Shown here one piece after another: positions 47,411-58,499 of a DNA stretch of 64,000 nucleotides. This DNA is from Nemophila menziesii (Eukaryota > Streptophyta > Magnoliopsida > Boraginales > Hydrophyllaceae). Under the pieces are notes generated by a model. It was not told the origin of the DNA, did not search any database, and saw only the letters and a program-made list of their open reading frames with translations. A program made the translations under genes and the position numbers. Location of the stretch: positions 38,241,505 to 38,305,504 of the forward strand of contig JARWIR010000003.1 of the NCBI GenBank assembly GCA_029959085.1. The letters are read 5' to 3'. How positions within the stretch are numbered: the first letter of the stretch is position 1; each line of letters starts with the position of its first letter.

Positions 47411-47992
47411 TCATTTCCAAAACCTTAATTTTGGAATTGAATCCTCAAATCTCACTTTCTCATATTTTTCAATCGGAAAATATCTAGTAACATCAGTAGT
47501 TGGATAATGCATTCCACAGTTGCATTGGTCTGACCTAGTGGAATAATTAAAATGCCTCCATAAGTGAGATTCAGTCAAATCATACACAATCCACTCATAT
47601 GTATCATATCTTCCATGAACATAGTTCGTTGGAAACTCATACTCCCATAATATATCGAGATCCCTTCGCAACTCTCTCGGCAAAGTTCTGCAAAGGACAT
47701 CTACCTTGCAATCATCACAACATATGACATCACCAGTCCAATTAATGACATTTTGAATCAACCTATTGACAATTACCACATGTTGCACTAGAGTGTGATG
47801 AGGTTTCTTCCTATAACGGAGTGCTCAAACACTGTTCCTCAAAGCTTGTCTTTGTTCCGGTGTCCTTGCTCGACGTGGTGTATGAACCCTTAATGGTCCA
47901 TTTTGATTTCTTACGTTCCTATGAAGTATTCGGTAATCTTTCAATAGGCGGAGCCTTGATTCCCGTGATGCCCTGGATCGTGTTTCCATCAT
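47411..47992 (-). pseudogene. Unidentified ORF in the copia leader, before gag
   Basis: One minus-strand frame runs from an ATG at 47992 (with a second ATG at 47989) to a stop at 47411, broken only by a TGA at 47827-47825. The upper part is Arg-rich ('RSRASRESRLRLLKD'). The lower 125 codons are dense in aromatic and Cys residues, with 'CCDDCKVDVLC', 'HGRYDTYEWIVYDL' and 'CNCGMHYPTTDV'. Composition is unlike AT-rich noise and like a real protein. I recognise no family. It lies between the primer site and gag, on the element's sense strand, so it could be an extra element gene or a captured host piece. Standard copia elements have only a short leader here. Confidence 0.5.
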
Positions 47993-48263
47993 TCCTACAT
48001 ATAGAAAAATAAGAAAAATTACACCAAAATCGATTAGGAAACAAGAAAAAACAGTTTACAACATCTTTCAAGGAACTATGTTCATTAAAAAATATCTAAG
48101 GCAGCGAATTTGGTAAGGCTATATGTCACTGGGACGAACTGCCCAAGTTTGAACCACCCTAGAAGTAGTTTGAAATTTTTGCTTAAAAATTTGGGTCCGA
48201 AAAATATCCAGTGAACATGTTTGCTTAATAATTAGGGTGGGTTGAGTTTACTTATACAAAAAA

Positions 48264-48275
48264 GATCTGATACCA
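48264..48275 (-). promoter_or_regulatory. Copia primer-binding site
   Basis: The minus strand reads tggtatcagatc two bases inside the LTR end, matching TGGTATCAGAGC (complement of the initiator methionine tRNA 3' end) with one change, as usual for copia elements. Confidence 0.8.
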
Positions 48276-48277
48276 TA

Positions 48278-48739
48278 TGAAAGAATTAATTAGATATATT
48301 TACCTCTTGAAGAGCAGCGGAAACAGAGTACGAATTAAATAGCTTCGATCGCGGATCTTATCACAATGAAGAAGAACCTTTGTTCACAACCTAAGAGCCT
48401 CCGATATTTGATTCTCTGATTTTTATGTGTAGAACTTTTTAGCAGAGAAAAGAAAGAGAAGATATAAGGCGTTGAATAGATATAATAGACTGATAGAGTT
48501 ATCTTCTATTATGCCTCTTTATCTGATAAATAGTGGGTCAGTTATTATCTTATTAGCTAATGGATAGGTGTCAGCTATTTATCAAACCCACGTCATAAAA
48601 TAATAACTTTTATATTGAATTTAAACATTTAAATTCAAAAACAAAATATTGTAACTGAATAATGGCAGACATAAATTAAATAAATAAATATATAATATAT
48701 ATTTATTATATTTATTTCTTTTTTTCTTATATTTTGTCA
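48278..48739 (-). repeat. 5' LTR of the copia element
   Basis: On the minus strand the LTR goes from tgacaaaatataag (48739) to gtaaa...attctttca (48278), about 462 bp, with TG/CA ends. The inner edge is fixed by the primer site two bases away; the outer edge is inferred from the TG and from the start of LINE-like coding beyond it. The 3' LTR is not in the window. Confidence 0.65.
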
Positions 48740-48757
48740 AATAAGATTACATAATAG

Positions 48758-49090
48758 TTACTTCTTACATCGATAATAGAGATTACTAATATTGCTAAAG
48801 AAATCAACTAGAGAGTGATATGGGAACGAAGATATATCTACATTTAGTCTAGCACATTTGGCAAGCGTGTCCGCCACCCCGTTATATTCCCTTTTGATGT
48901 GAGTTATTTTCCAATCCGGGAATTGTCCTATCCACCTCCATGCCTCGGAGATCATGGGGCAAATCTTCCAGTCAATACCTCTCCTCCTATTAATACCTTG
49001 AACTACCTCAAGATTATCTGAAAAGCATGTCATAATTCTCTCCCCATACAACATATAGATTTCACAGGAAGTGTGAGTCATTTCCAATGT
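48758..49090 (-). pseudogene. LINE RNase H-like (RVT_3) remnant
   Basis: The minus frame 49087-48758 has 'SDNLEVVQGINRRRG', 'PMISEAWRWIGQFPDWKITH' and 'IKREYNGVADTLAKCAR'. This is the second half of the RNase H fold used by plant L1-type LINEs (D-S, R-x-x-N-x-x-A-D-x-L-A-K). The first half with the catalytic D and E is missing. It abuts the copia LTR, so the copia may have been inserted in or next to it. Confidence 0.7.
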
Positions 49091-49310
49091 GTAGCCTTTT
49101 CATGAGACAAGTGAACTCTAGATTAAGGTCCTTTTCCTACAAGGGTGCCATTCACCGAGGATTCTCAGACCGATTGGTAGATCATGAACTTTAGCTCTAT
49201 TTGTGCTACAAATGTAATAATACGTATGTTAGTATTCACTTGTTGGTCACTTTGTTTGTCACGAAGTAAATTGGATATGAAGAAAAACTATTAATGACCT
49301 TAATGTTCTC
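49091..49310. other. Spacer between two RNase H-like remnants
   Basis: No coding signal. The two RNase H pieces on its sides are on opposite strands and point away from each other. Confidence 0.3.
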
Positions 49311-49351
49311 ATGCAGTTGAATATTAGTTTGATGATTTTTCAAACCATGTT

Positions 49352-49710
49352 TTGCATGCCCTTTGGACACCCCCTTTGCAATATTTTATCAAAATCAACA
49401 CATGTACAACTGTTGGACCTCATGGAGTTGTTACAACTGTTATTCTCGAAGACCATGAAGGTATTATTGTCTATGGGAACACTAGTTGCGTAGTCCCTTG
49501 TGTCATTTTTACTGCGAAATGGTTGGCTATCAGAAATGTCATTTTGGATGCCAGACAGTCGTCGTTTGACTGCATTACTATCAAAATTGATATTTTAATT
49601 ATGATCCAATTCATTAAGTTTCCAGCGACACAACAAATAGTATATTTTTCCAAATCATGGAAGATATTAGACTGTTGTCCTACGAGATCTTTCAATTTCT
49701 TTTAGTTGGG
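49352..49710 (+). pseudogene. Second RNase H-like remnant, opposite strand
   Basis: The plus frame 49352-49705 has 'GPHGVVTTVILEDHEGIIVYG' type text, then 'IFTAKWLAIRNVILDAR' (family A-E-x-x-A-I-x-x-G-L-x-x-A) and 'IKIDILIMIQFI' (family v-E-x-D-s-x-x-v-v-x-x-I). The catalytic Glu and Asp positions are changed, so it is inactive. It is likely the end of another LINE or of an RNase H-like gene copy. Confidence 0.55.
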
Positions 49711-50386
49711 TAAAAAACCTTAACGAACCATACTATTGATCGGTTTGCTAAAAGAGATGACATGTTTAGTTTACCAGTTGATTGAGTTTCTTTTCTTATT
49801 TGTTACGTTTTTAAGATAAAAAGTTAATATTTACTTATCCAAAAAAAGAAATTGACACGGAACCTAAAATTTACACAACAGACGAATCACAACTCATATG
49901 AATGGGGTACTTTGAACCAAATAAGGAAAAACCTCTATGATTAGATTGCCCCTTTATTTTTATTTCTTTTTGGTCGAAGATTGCCCCTTTTTAAGAAGAT
50001 CTAATTGTACATAAACGCATTTTAATTTGCTTTATTGCTTTTTATTTTGGTTTATTAGGTAGTTGTAGTCTTTTCATTTGGTCAAATTAGGTAGTTGTAG
50101 TCGGCTAGACAATTGTCCACATCGAATTTTTGGACTCATCCGGATAACAAATGAGCTGGATCATCACTCCTAACTCCAATCGAAACTTTGGGTTAGTTTT
50201 ATACCTTTTCCGTAAATTATTAATAAAATAAATTTAATTAAGATGGTATTTTTATCATAATATCTTGATTAATTGTTAATAAAGTTGAATAAGGCTGGAT
50301 ATCACCCTAAATCGCATTACTCATTTATCGTCTCTTACATGGACCACTCATAAAAGAGAAAGAAAATGATAAACCAGGAAGAAGAA
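49711..50386. other. Gene-free AT-rich interval
   Basis: No gene or repeat family recognised. Confidence 0.35.
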
Positions 50387-51816
50387 AGAGAAAATGCTAC
50401 TTAGGGTCTTGAACACACCCCCCTCTTCGAGATAGCACCCCCACCAGGAATCTCTTCTTACTAAAGACCTCAACAAGTTTTTAACACATGAAACCCAAAA
50501 CCCCTATTACCTTACTACTCTTTTAGACTTATATATATATATATATATACTAATTTAGAAACACACCCATTATAATTTCTGATTAATATTCTCTCACCTC
50601 TCTCTCATCCCCTACCTCTCTCTCCTCCCACAGCTCCTAAACCGCCACCACCACCACCATAACACAACCACCACCACCGAAAATACAAAAAACCACCGCC
50701 ACTACCTCTATCTCCTCCCACACTCTATCGAAGATCCTGCGCGCCAGGAGGACAAAATCACACCACGAAGAAGAATCGAAGCTCGAGATCCGAGCACCAC
50801 CACCACTGGACGGAGTTCCAGATGCTGTACCACCACAGACAGTTCGAGATTCCGAGCACCACTGGACGGAGTTCGAGATGCTGGCTGGACTGGAGAAGAA
50901 AAACAACTCACACACGAAGAAGAAGCTTGAATGGACCTCTTCTCCGGTTGCGAGAAGCTTGAAGAAGCAGCGAAAATGAAGTCTTCGATGGCCTGTTCGA
51001 GTGGATCTGCATCGAAGTAACTTTCAATGGTGGTGATGGCCGCTGGTTCACCTCGCTCGAGTGGTGGTGCTCTCTGTCTTCGATGGAGGCCATGGCTGCA
51101 TTCGATGGAGAAGAGAAGCTTGAAGAAGCAGCGAATGGTGGTGATGGCCGCTGGTTCACCTCACTCGAGTGGTGGTGCTCGCTGTCTTCAATGGAGGCCA
51201 TGGCTGCATTCGATGGAGAAGAGGAAGCTGGTGGTGGTGGATTGCTTCGTCGACGGTTTTTTTTTCCAGATCTGGTCAAACAAAATATTAGTTAGTTTTT
51301 TTTTTAATTGTATATTAATTTGTAATTATTTAAAAATGTGTAATAAAGATGAATAAAGGTTTTTTTGACTATTTATGCCTTGTTTTTTAATAATACTCAT
51401 CAAATTGACTTAGTACTCATTAAATTTACGGAGTACTCATCAAAATTATCAGGAGTACTCACCAAAATTATCCAGAGCACTCATCAAAATATATAGAGTA
51501 CTCATTAAAATATATAGAGTACTCAGCAAATTTATAGAGTACTCTTAGTTTTTCCGATACTCATCAATTTTATCCGATACTCTATGTTTTTTCCGGCGAC
51601 CGGTGACTGGTGGTCGGAGGTCGGTGGTCGGAGGTCGGAGGTAGGTGGGTAGTGGTAGTGGAGAGAGAAATAGTGACATCACACTTTTTTGTCTTTTAGT
51701 GTTAAAGGGTAGGAAAGACTATTGTAAAAAATGAGGTCCCTAAGAAGAATAGATTTTTAGACTATACTCTATAGAGAAGAAAGATGGTCTCCAAGACCCT
51801 ATATATAATTCATCCA
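50387..51816. mobile_element. TIR element resembling 25044-26620
   Basis: The left end agagaaaatgctacttaggg then tcttgaacacacc lines up at equal spacing with the right end of the 25044-26620 element read in reverse (agagattattacccaaaggg then tcttgaaaacacc). The right end here is ccaagaccct with flanking AT. Inside it has the same plan: CT-rich tract (50590-50640), coding-like segment with a roughly 110-bp duplication (51027-51240), a tandem tract of 'agtactcatcaaaa(t)' units (51400-51560), and a short GA tract (51660). Exact ends and target duplication are uncertain because the flanks are low-complexity. Confidence 0.5.
51027..51240. repeat. About 110-bp tandem duplication inside the TIR element
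   Basis: The segment with 'ggtggtgatggccgctggttcacc' and 'atggaggccatggctgcattcg' occurs twice in a row (about 51030-51120 and 51135-51235). It gives repeated peptides in all frames; the frames on either strand are not called as genes. Confidence 0.7.
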
Positions 51817-53300
51817 AAAAGAAATCATATGATTCGTCTATGTAAAATCCACCTAGGAGGCGATAAAAAGGTGATGTGATTTGGGTTGATATCCAGCATT
51901 ACTCAATAAAGTTAATACAAGAAAGAATGACATCCATTAACCCATACTCATTTTGAAAGAAAATCTCTCAAAAAAGGATTAATCCAGATAGAGCGTGAAA
52001 CAACCGACCAGTAAAAATATACAAACTAGGCGGATCCATCTTCTACCGAGTTGGATGACACGAAATCAAACAAAGGTCAAAACCACATAGAGGTGTGCCT
52101 TTCAATGGCACTTCGAAAGTTATGTTAGAATTGGGACCGAGAAAAATACTTATGGGTTAGGTCCGATTGTAATATGAACAGTGTAAGATAATAAGTGGTA
52201 CCTCATTGAGTAAATAACATGGGTATATATTAGAAAATAAAAACCCAGTATACCTGGTTGGGTTTGTCTTATTCTCTAGGGGATGCTCGGAAGCGTAGGT
52301 CCGCGAGTGTTTAGTGAAGTCATATGAAACTCCTAGTGCTCGAGTTTCGATTATATCGGACTTGGCTCTTAAGGGAGGCATGTATTTGGTGGTATTCTTA
52401 AGGCGGGTCATAACTATCGTGCTCGGCGAAGTACGACCGAGCCTATTAATACCCATTTGATCTCGGATGGATAGTTTTGACGACTTTTGGAAGGATCGAC
52501 TAGAGAGTTCACCTGATCTGAGCTATATAGCTAGGGTAAATAGTTATGAAGCATTTGTTGACTGCTGTGAGACATGTATCAAAATGAAATTGGTGAAGGG
52601 GTCATGATATGTACTCCTTTTTTGATGAACCATGTGCCTGTCAAAGGTAAATCGAGGTGTCAGTCCATATCGCTTAGGGAAGATCAAACGTCACTTACTT
52701 GCCTATATACGTGATGATTTTGTCAAATATCGTCATCCAAATCCATCATTTTTCTTTAGATATCCTTGTATTTCTCTCCATACACCCTCTTCTTGCTTCA
52801 TTTTATGAACAACGAAAAGGTCTCCCAGACACAAAGTGTTGTCTGGATTTGTATTCCTCGGAGAATACTAAAGGAGACGCTCTTCCTCTTCGTCCATCTT
52901 CATGAAAAATGTGGTCTCCTACTAGTCCTCCGTCGACATCCCGTGAGACTAGTATACTGAGAGGCTAATTGTTGAAATCGACGTTGCTTCTCGATAGAAG
53001 AAGCTTAGGACCTGCCCTCTAGTTCAAGGATATTGCTTCACCACGGGGACACCTCAAACCCTATCGGTAATAGTTCTTTGGGTGTGGTTCAAGCAAGCGG
53101 CTCTTATACTATTGGCGGGCTTCTGGGTCCTGATGATGGTGTTGCGCAGCCGCTTGACCTCAAGATGGCAGGAATTTTGTCAAGATACGTTATCGATTCT
53201 TTGAGACGTTCTCACAATTTTTTTTATTATGCCTTCCTTTCCTTCTTCCTAAACGTTTTGTTTTATTATAGGTGGTACACATCTAGATCTATCTCATTAG
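51817..53300. other. Gene-free interval
   Basis: Open frames (52157-52456 minus, 52699-52960 plus, 53033-53305 plus) show no recognised motif. A T-rich tract ending in 'ttattatag' (53270) looks like an intron 3' end before the coiled-coil frame at 53302, but no splice joins an open upstream exon to it. Confidence 0.3.
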
Positions 53301-53301
53301 C

Positions 53302-53904
53302 TTGAATGTCAATCCTACCGAAATTAGTCACCTTCTCAAGGAGAGGATCGAGGCTCACGATGATGCTTCTAACTTGAGTACGACGGTCTTGAAGTTGAGT
53401 GATAAGGTGAACAACTTATCCTTACTTTATAAGGGTATTAGAGAACATCACCAAGAGGCGTTGAAGAGTACAACTAGGGATAGAGGAGATACAAAGGAGG
53501 CTTAAGTGAAGGTGGCTCAGCTCAAGAAAAAGTATGTCAGGCATCTGGTAAAGAACAAGGAGTTGGCCCTGGTGTTGAAGTCGATTGGATCTTCTTTTAG
53601 AAAGGATAGTGACGCTCAGGTTGTGATAGTCTACAAAACTTCAATCGAGTACACTGAGGAATTGGATAGGCATTGTATTTCATTATATATAGGCGGTGTA
53701 TGGGATGGGTATGTGCGTTGTATGGAAGATGTTGTGTCTCGTCACCTGGAATTGGCCTCAAGGGTCATTGAAGAGGCCTTACTTGCAGTCGAGGCACCAA
53801 TGATGAATGGGGGCTCAGAGCCTCCTCCTTCTACGCATGCGGGTAAAGATAAGTCTCCCATGTCCTCCTCCATCTTTTTGTTTCTTGACCCCTTTAATCT
53901 CTAG
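53302..53904 (+). pseudogene. Coiled-coil ORF with in-frame stop, probable retroelement gag-like
   Basis: One plus-strand frame of about 200 codons broken by a TAA at 53503-53505. It is rich in Leu, Lys, Glu and heptad-like spacing ('KLSDKVNNLSLLYKGI', 'QLKKKYVRHLVKNKELALVL'), followed by a Tyr/Arg/Val part and a Pro/Ser tail. Such coiled-coil tails occur in plant transposon-encoded gag-like proteins, but I do not identify a family. The stop and lack of an open upstream exon suggest a pseudogene. Confidence 0.35.
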
Positions 53905-54072
53905 AGTCCTACAATTTTCACCTCCACGCCCTTACTTAAAGATTACCATTTGTTGCTTAAACATTCCCTTGATCGTTACTTGAACACGTTTGCATTCACT
54001 GCTTTGATCACGACCTCGTTCGTTGCTCGTTTTTTTAGCAATCTTTGTAATAGTTTGTTTATATTCTGCTTG

Positions 54073-55661
54073 TAAATTGGTGGTCCTTTGTGTGTTCTAA
54101 AATAAATGCAAAAGTAATCGAACCACAAACGCAAGTGTACGGTTGTCCCAAGTAGTAATAAGTGATTCTAGGATCGTTCGCAGGGACGGTTTGGTTATCT
54201 ACAATGCTTATCAAATAATGAATGGTTGCACTTAGGAAAGCAAATAAAGATAGAATGATTGTTTGTTTGTTTTTATTATTTCTAAGTAATGATAGACTAA
54301 ATGGAAAATGCAAGTAAATACTAAAACACAAGTAAATAACTGTGAAACGCAAGTATGAGAAGGTAGCACTTGAGAACGCAAGGGATTCTCCTAAATCTAT
54401 TTCATAACCTATTCTGTTTAAGGGTTAAATCGGTCAATTACAATGGTCGGGATTCTAAATTCCTTATACCCCCGTCAGGGTGGACTATAAGGCTATCCTA
54501 GAGTGTCACTAGTCCCGTCAGGGTAAATATGATCCACTTTTGGATGATTAAGCAATTTACCACATTGGCCCTAAAATTAGCTAAGTTCGTCAGAATCAAT
54601 AGCTTCTATTTTAGATTTAATAATTAATTCCGTACCTAAACCCTCTGTCAGGATGATCCACACGCCACAAATGTGGAATAGCCTAGATACTAATACATGT
54701 TCTTAGTTCGCGACTCTAAAAACAGTAAATAATCTCAAATTATCAAAAAGAGTAAAAGACCCAATTTAATTTAATTTAACAGAAACCCAAATTCAGGACA
54801 TGAAATTCAATAGAATTGGGATTTACCCATAAAGCATTCTCAAGCACTATAATGGAATTAGCTCATACTAATTGAAAAGAAAACTAAATTAAAGGAAGTA
54901 AGACTCATATTGTTTTACAGAAATAAAATACAGAGATACCTAATTTCGGAATTGGTTTGGCTGTGAATTGGAGAGTCTCCAGCTCCAAGCTTCTTCTTTT
55001 CCTTCTTTCTACTTCTTCTCTGGACACTCTCTTCAAAGGATGAATTGAATTGAAGAATAAATTGAGAGGTAAGAAATAATGAGGTCAAAAGCTCCTTTTA
55101 TAAGCTCAAATTCGGAATGGGCTTTTAATTAGGGTTTAAGTGAATAATAAAAAATCCAAGTCCACTAATCAAGCCCAAATCCCGTAACTGCTGCACCACC
55201 TCCACTAAAACGGCTTTTCCCGCTTCGTTATAACTCCGATTGACTTGATTCCAGTTGCTAAATTTCCGTAACTCGATAAGGAATGTTTTCTCTTCAAAGG
55301 TCAGCGGCTAAATCATCTCTTAAGCGCCTTGAAATCAGCAATCTTTGGCCTGTTTTCCAGATTTGCAGCTTCAAAATATAATTTTTTTCGGGATTTATTC
55401 TTCAAGCTTTGACTCCATATCACGATCTTTGACTTTCTTCTCGGATTCCTCTCCTAGCTAATATTCAAAACCTACAAACTTTTCACTAAAATACACAAGA
55501 TTACGCGCAAAAGTTTAATAAATCAAAAATACTAGAAATAAAAGAGGAAAATCGGATTATTGCATATTTAGTCCAAAAGTCTATCAAATTAATCAAATAA
55601 ACACCAAAAATGATGTCTCCCAAGGGCATAAAATTAGAACATTTAGGGAGACATCATAAAT
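54073..55661 (-). mobile_element. Solo LTR of the Ty3 family, with 5-bp target duplication
   Basis: The LTR 54078-55656 (1579 bp) begins tggtggtcc and ends gggagacatca on the plus strand, the same ends as the gypsy LTR at 43772-45309, so it is in the minus sense. Perfect 5-bp repeats taaat (54073-54077 and 55657-55661) flank it. It contains the lineage motif 'gatcgttcgcagggac' (about 54168). No internal element sequence is present, so it arose by recombination between two LTRs. The minus ORF 54059-54352 is not a gene. Confidence 0.9.
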
Positions 55662-56249
55662 ATTCTTGTAACTTCTTGCTGAGTATAATTGGTTTGTTTT
55701 AATTCAATTTTGTATTGATTTTGTCTTTTTACCTTGTGCTTGTAATTCTTCTTCTTTTTCCTGAAGTAATGAAAAAAATATGGCCATTTCTCCTCATATC
55801 CCCTACTTTAGGAAGGAGAGGAATAATGAATTACAATTTTTAAGATGTCAATTCTTACTTGTTTAGTAGCACATAGATTATTGGTAGGCTCCTAGATTTT
55901 ACTCTTAGGGGTTCAAGAATAAGTTATTGTCACGACTTTATTAGGTAGGAAGGATTGGTCAACCACCTAGCATGGACTTTAGGGGTCCAAAAAGAAGTTA
56001 TTGTCACGTCTTTCTTAGGTCGGAATGATTGCTCAACCCTCTATGATGGACCTTGGGGTTCTGGGAAGAAGTTATTATCGCAACTTTCTTAGGTTGGAAT
56101 GATTGGTAGACCCCTAATTTTGGATCTTAGGGGTCAATGAAGAATATATAGTCCGATTAAAATATCGGAGACAGTTTCAATAAATCATTTGTGAAAAATC
56201 CAGCCTTATAAATTCAATATATTAATATTTGTAGATGGAGATCGTCTAT
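55662..56249. other. Gene-free interval with short repeated words
   Basis: The word group 'aagttattgtcacgactttattaggtaggaaggattggtcaacc' recurs in three variants at about 55925, 55990 and 56065 (period about 65-70 bp), a diverged short tandem array. No gene. Confidence 0.5.
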
Positions 56250-57629
56250 TGATGTCTCCATATTTTTGATATATTAATATATACTTTAGTCATCATTTAA
56301 AGGGTATTTAGTACTTAATTTTCCCCGTATATTCATACATTACACGTTCTTGTCTAGTTTTGGGTGTCTTGCTATTTTGTGAGCTTTTGCGCGTAATTTG
56401 TGTGTTATTTGTGTAGCACTTAGTTATATGGAAGCTATTACACCTATGGAAACTGATTTTAACTGGAAAAGTAAAATAAATCCCTTAGTCAAAGTAAAAA
56501 AGGAAAATTTTGGATATATTGGAAATTAAAGAATCTGCCATGCTGGAAAAACATTCACTAATTAAATTGCTGCAGAAAGTCGGTCACGAATTTGTAAGAG
56601 CCCTTCAAGAAACTGATAGTTCTTTTTATCGCGGTCGTTTTGACCAGTCGTACACTAAAATGCGATAGGTAAGAAAAGATTTATGACCAAATCAAAATCT
56701 GCAAAGGTTTATCTTGTCCTAAAATTTAGGAATATTTTGGTAAGATTAAGGCTCCTTAACTTGGGGACTACTCCATATTTCGACCAAAGACCTATATATA
56801 CCCATTCTTAATTTAGAGAGATCATCTTTTCTCAGTCCTTAATCAATATTACACCAAGAAATCATCAGGAGTAGGAAGACAAGAAGACAAGAAGGAGTTG
56901 AAAATTGTTCATGCCATTCCAACCCTTCACCTTTGTAATTTATTTTCTTTAGTTCTCTAGTATGATCTAATTCTATTTAGCTTGAGATCAACATATGAGT
57001 ATGAACCCTCTTGTTTTATATCTATTTCAATTTGGGATGTCCTTTTACATTTCCCTGAAATTAGTAGTGATAAATCTATTTTTATGTGCTTTGATATATT
57101 GTTTGTAGTTCTTGCGGTACACAACGTATATGATTACCATAGTAGTTCGATGGTCACCCGGAAGGGGTGTCTAATTATTAAAACACCACATAAACGTCTA
57201 GTGTGCGGTACTGATCTTGACGGGCTTGCCTAACTAGATAGTCATTAGGGTTTGAGATTAACCAGCGATCATTGTGCAGGGTCCCCTTACCCAAGTTCCA
57301 TGGTGATTGTTAGGTCGCCTCCTAAATCCACCCATAATGGGGTTAGGAGGAATATAGAATCATGGTCAAAATTCTACCTTAACTCTCATACTATCTCTCT
57401 TTTCTTATTTATTTTCTAGTCTTTAGTTTATGTTGTTAATTATTAGAGTCATAAAACCAAACAAATATTTAAGAGTCTTTTAGCGTATCTTTCTTCTAAC
57501 TTCTTTTATTTGCACTTTATATTTGCATTAGTCCTAGCTAACTTGCGTAGTCCCTGTGAACAAATTCTGTTTATCAACTAAACTTGCATACAATATGTGA
57601 TACTTGCAGTGAGGCATTATAATCACATC
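56250..57629 (+). repeat. Truncated Ty3-family LTR, plus sense
   Basis: Begins tgatgtctccatatttt like the 5' end of the gypsy LTR and carries the same blocks in opposite orientation, including 'acttgcgtagtccctgtgaac' (the complement of the lineage motif), 'aacttgcatac' and 'gatacttgcag'. It stops at about 57629 within what should be the 'atcacaccctagg' end, so the last 20 bp or so is missing. No primer site follows. A TATA-like 'ctatatataccc' lies at about 56791. Confidence 0.75.
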
Positions 57630-57643
57630 TTTTAATGGAGAAA

Positions 57644-57905
57644 CAATTCAAAAAATGCAAATTGAGAACAAATTGCTCACTCCAGCGGTTGCACCAAATG
57701 GATATTTACTACCAAAACAATTCAAAAAATACTGTTTAAGAATAAATTGCTCACTCCATCGGTTGCACCGAATGGATATTTACTACTAAAAAAATTCAAA
57801 AAACGCAGTTTAAGAACAAATTGCTCACTCCAACAGTTGCACCAAATGGATATTTACTACCAAAACAATTCAAAAAATGAAGTGTAAGACCAAATTGCTC
57901 ACTCC
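57644..57905. repeat. 74-bp tandem repeat, about 3.5 copies
   Basis: The word caattcaaaaaa starts at 57644, 57718, 57792 and 57866, exactly 74 bp apart. Each unit continues with 'aaattgctcactccag(c)ggttgcacc' and 'aaatggatatttactac'. Copies differ at about 10 percent of positions; the last is cut after 'gctcactcc'. It lies right after the truncated LTR. Confidence 0.93.
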
Positions 57906-58476
57906 GATGTGATGAAATTAGGTTAAAAATAATTCAACTCTACCTTAATTTGTGTTCTTCTCCAAGCCAGTTGTTGATGGTGGAGAAAGGTCCCCGAGTG
58001 GCGGCGGTTTCCTTGTGCAGAGAACGGCTTGGGGTGTGGAGAGATTTTTTTTCCTGTTTTAACCTTAATTTGGGTTCTTCGATTGTTGATGGAGTAGCCA
58101 AGCCGGTTGATAATGGTGGAGAATAAACACGAGTGGCGACGATTTTCTTGGGCAGGTGGAGGAGCTAGTGATCGGGTTTTCTTGTGCGGGAGAGCGAAGA
58201 AGAAGATAAAGATTATTCAAAAATATAATGATCTAAAAAAAATTAATGATATGTAAATGATGATGACGTCATGTTGATGTGGCGAGGACGTGGCGCTAAC
58301 GTGTTTCTGACGTGGCGCCACGCGGCGTTGACTCACAATCATCTGACATAAATGTTAAAAAAGGGTTACGGGTGTCACAAATTTAAACTTAAAAGGTCCA
58401 TTTCAAAGAATTTTTTATATAGGGTACCTCCAACGCATTTTTGGCAAAGTTAAGGGATTGCACGTGGTCTTCACCC
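57906..58476. repeat. One-ended MULE-like remnant
   Basis: The right end, read in reverse (agggtgaagaccacgtgc from 58476), resembles the MULE end at 5115 (agggtaaagccctcacgtgg). The segment 58265-58340 has the same 'gacgtggcgcc...gcggcgttgac' words as both MULE TIRs. No matching left end was found. 57950-58180 holds two diverged copies of a 'gttgatggtggagaa...gagtggcg' segment, so it may be cargo. No gene is supported. Confidence 0.45.
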
Positions 58477-58499
58477 TAGATTAGTATATGTGTATATAT

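Noticed and set aside
50637..51356. Several overlapping 60-120 codon frames on both strands
   Set aside because: All lie in a tandem duplication with skewed composition inside a TIR element; overlapping frames on both strands are expected there.
57644..57905. CRISPR-like array (regular spacing)
   Set aside because: The whole 74-bp unit is repeated, with no unique spacers, in a plant nuclear context.
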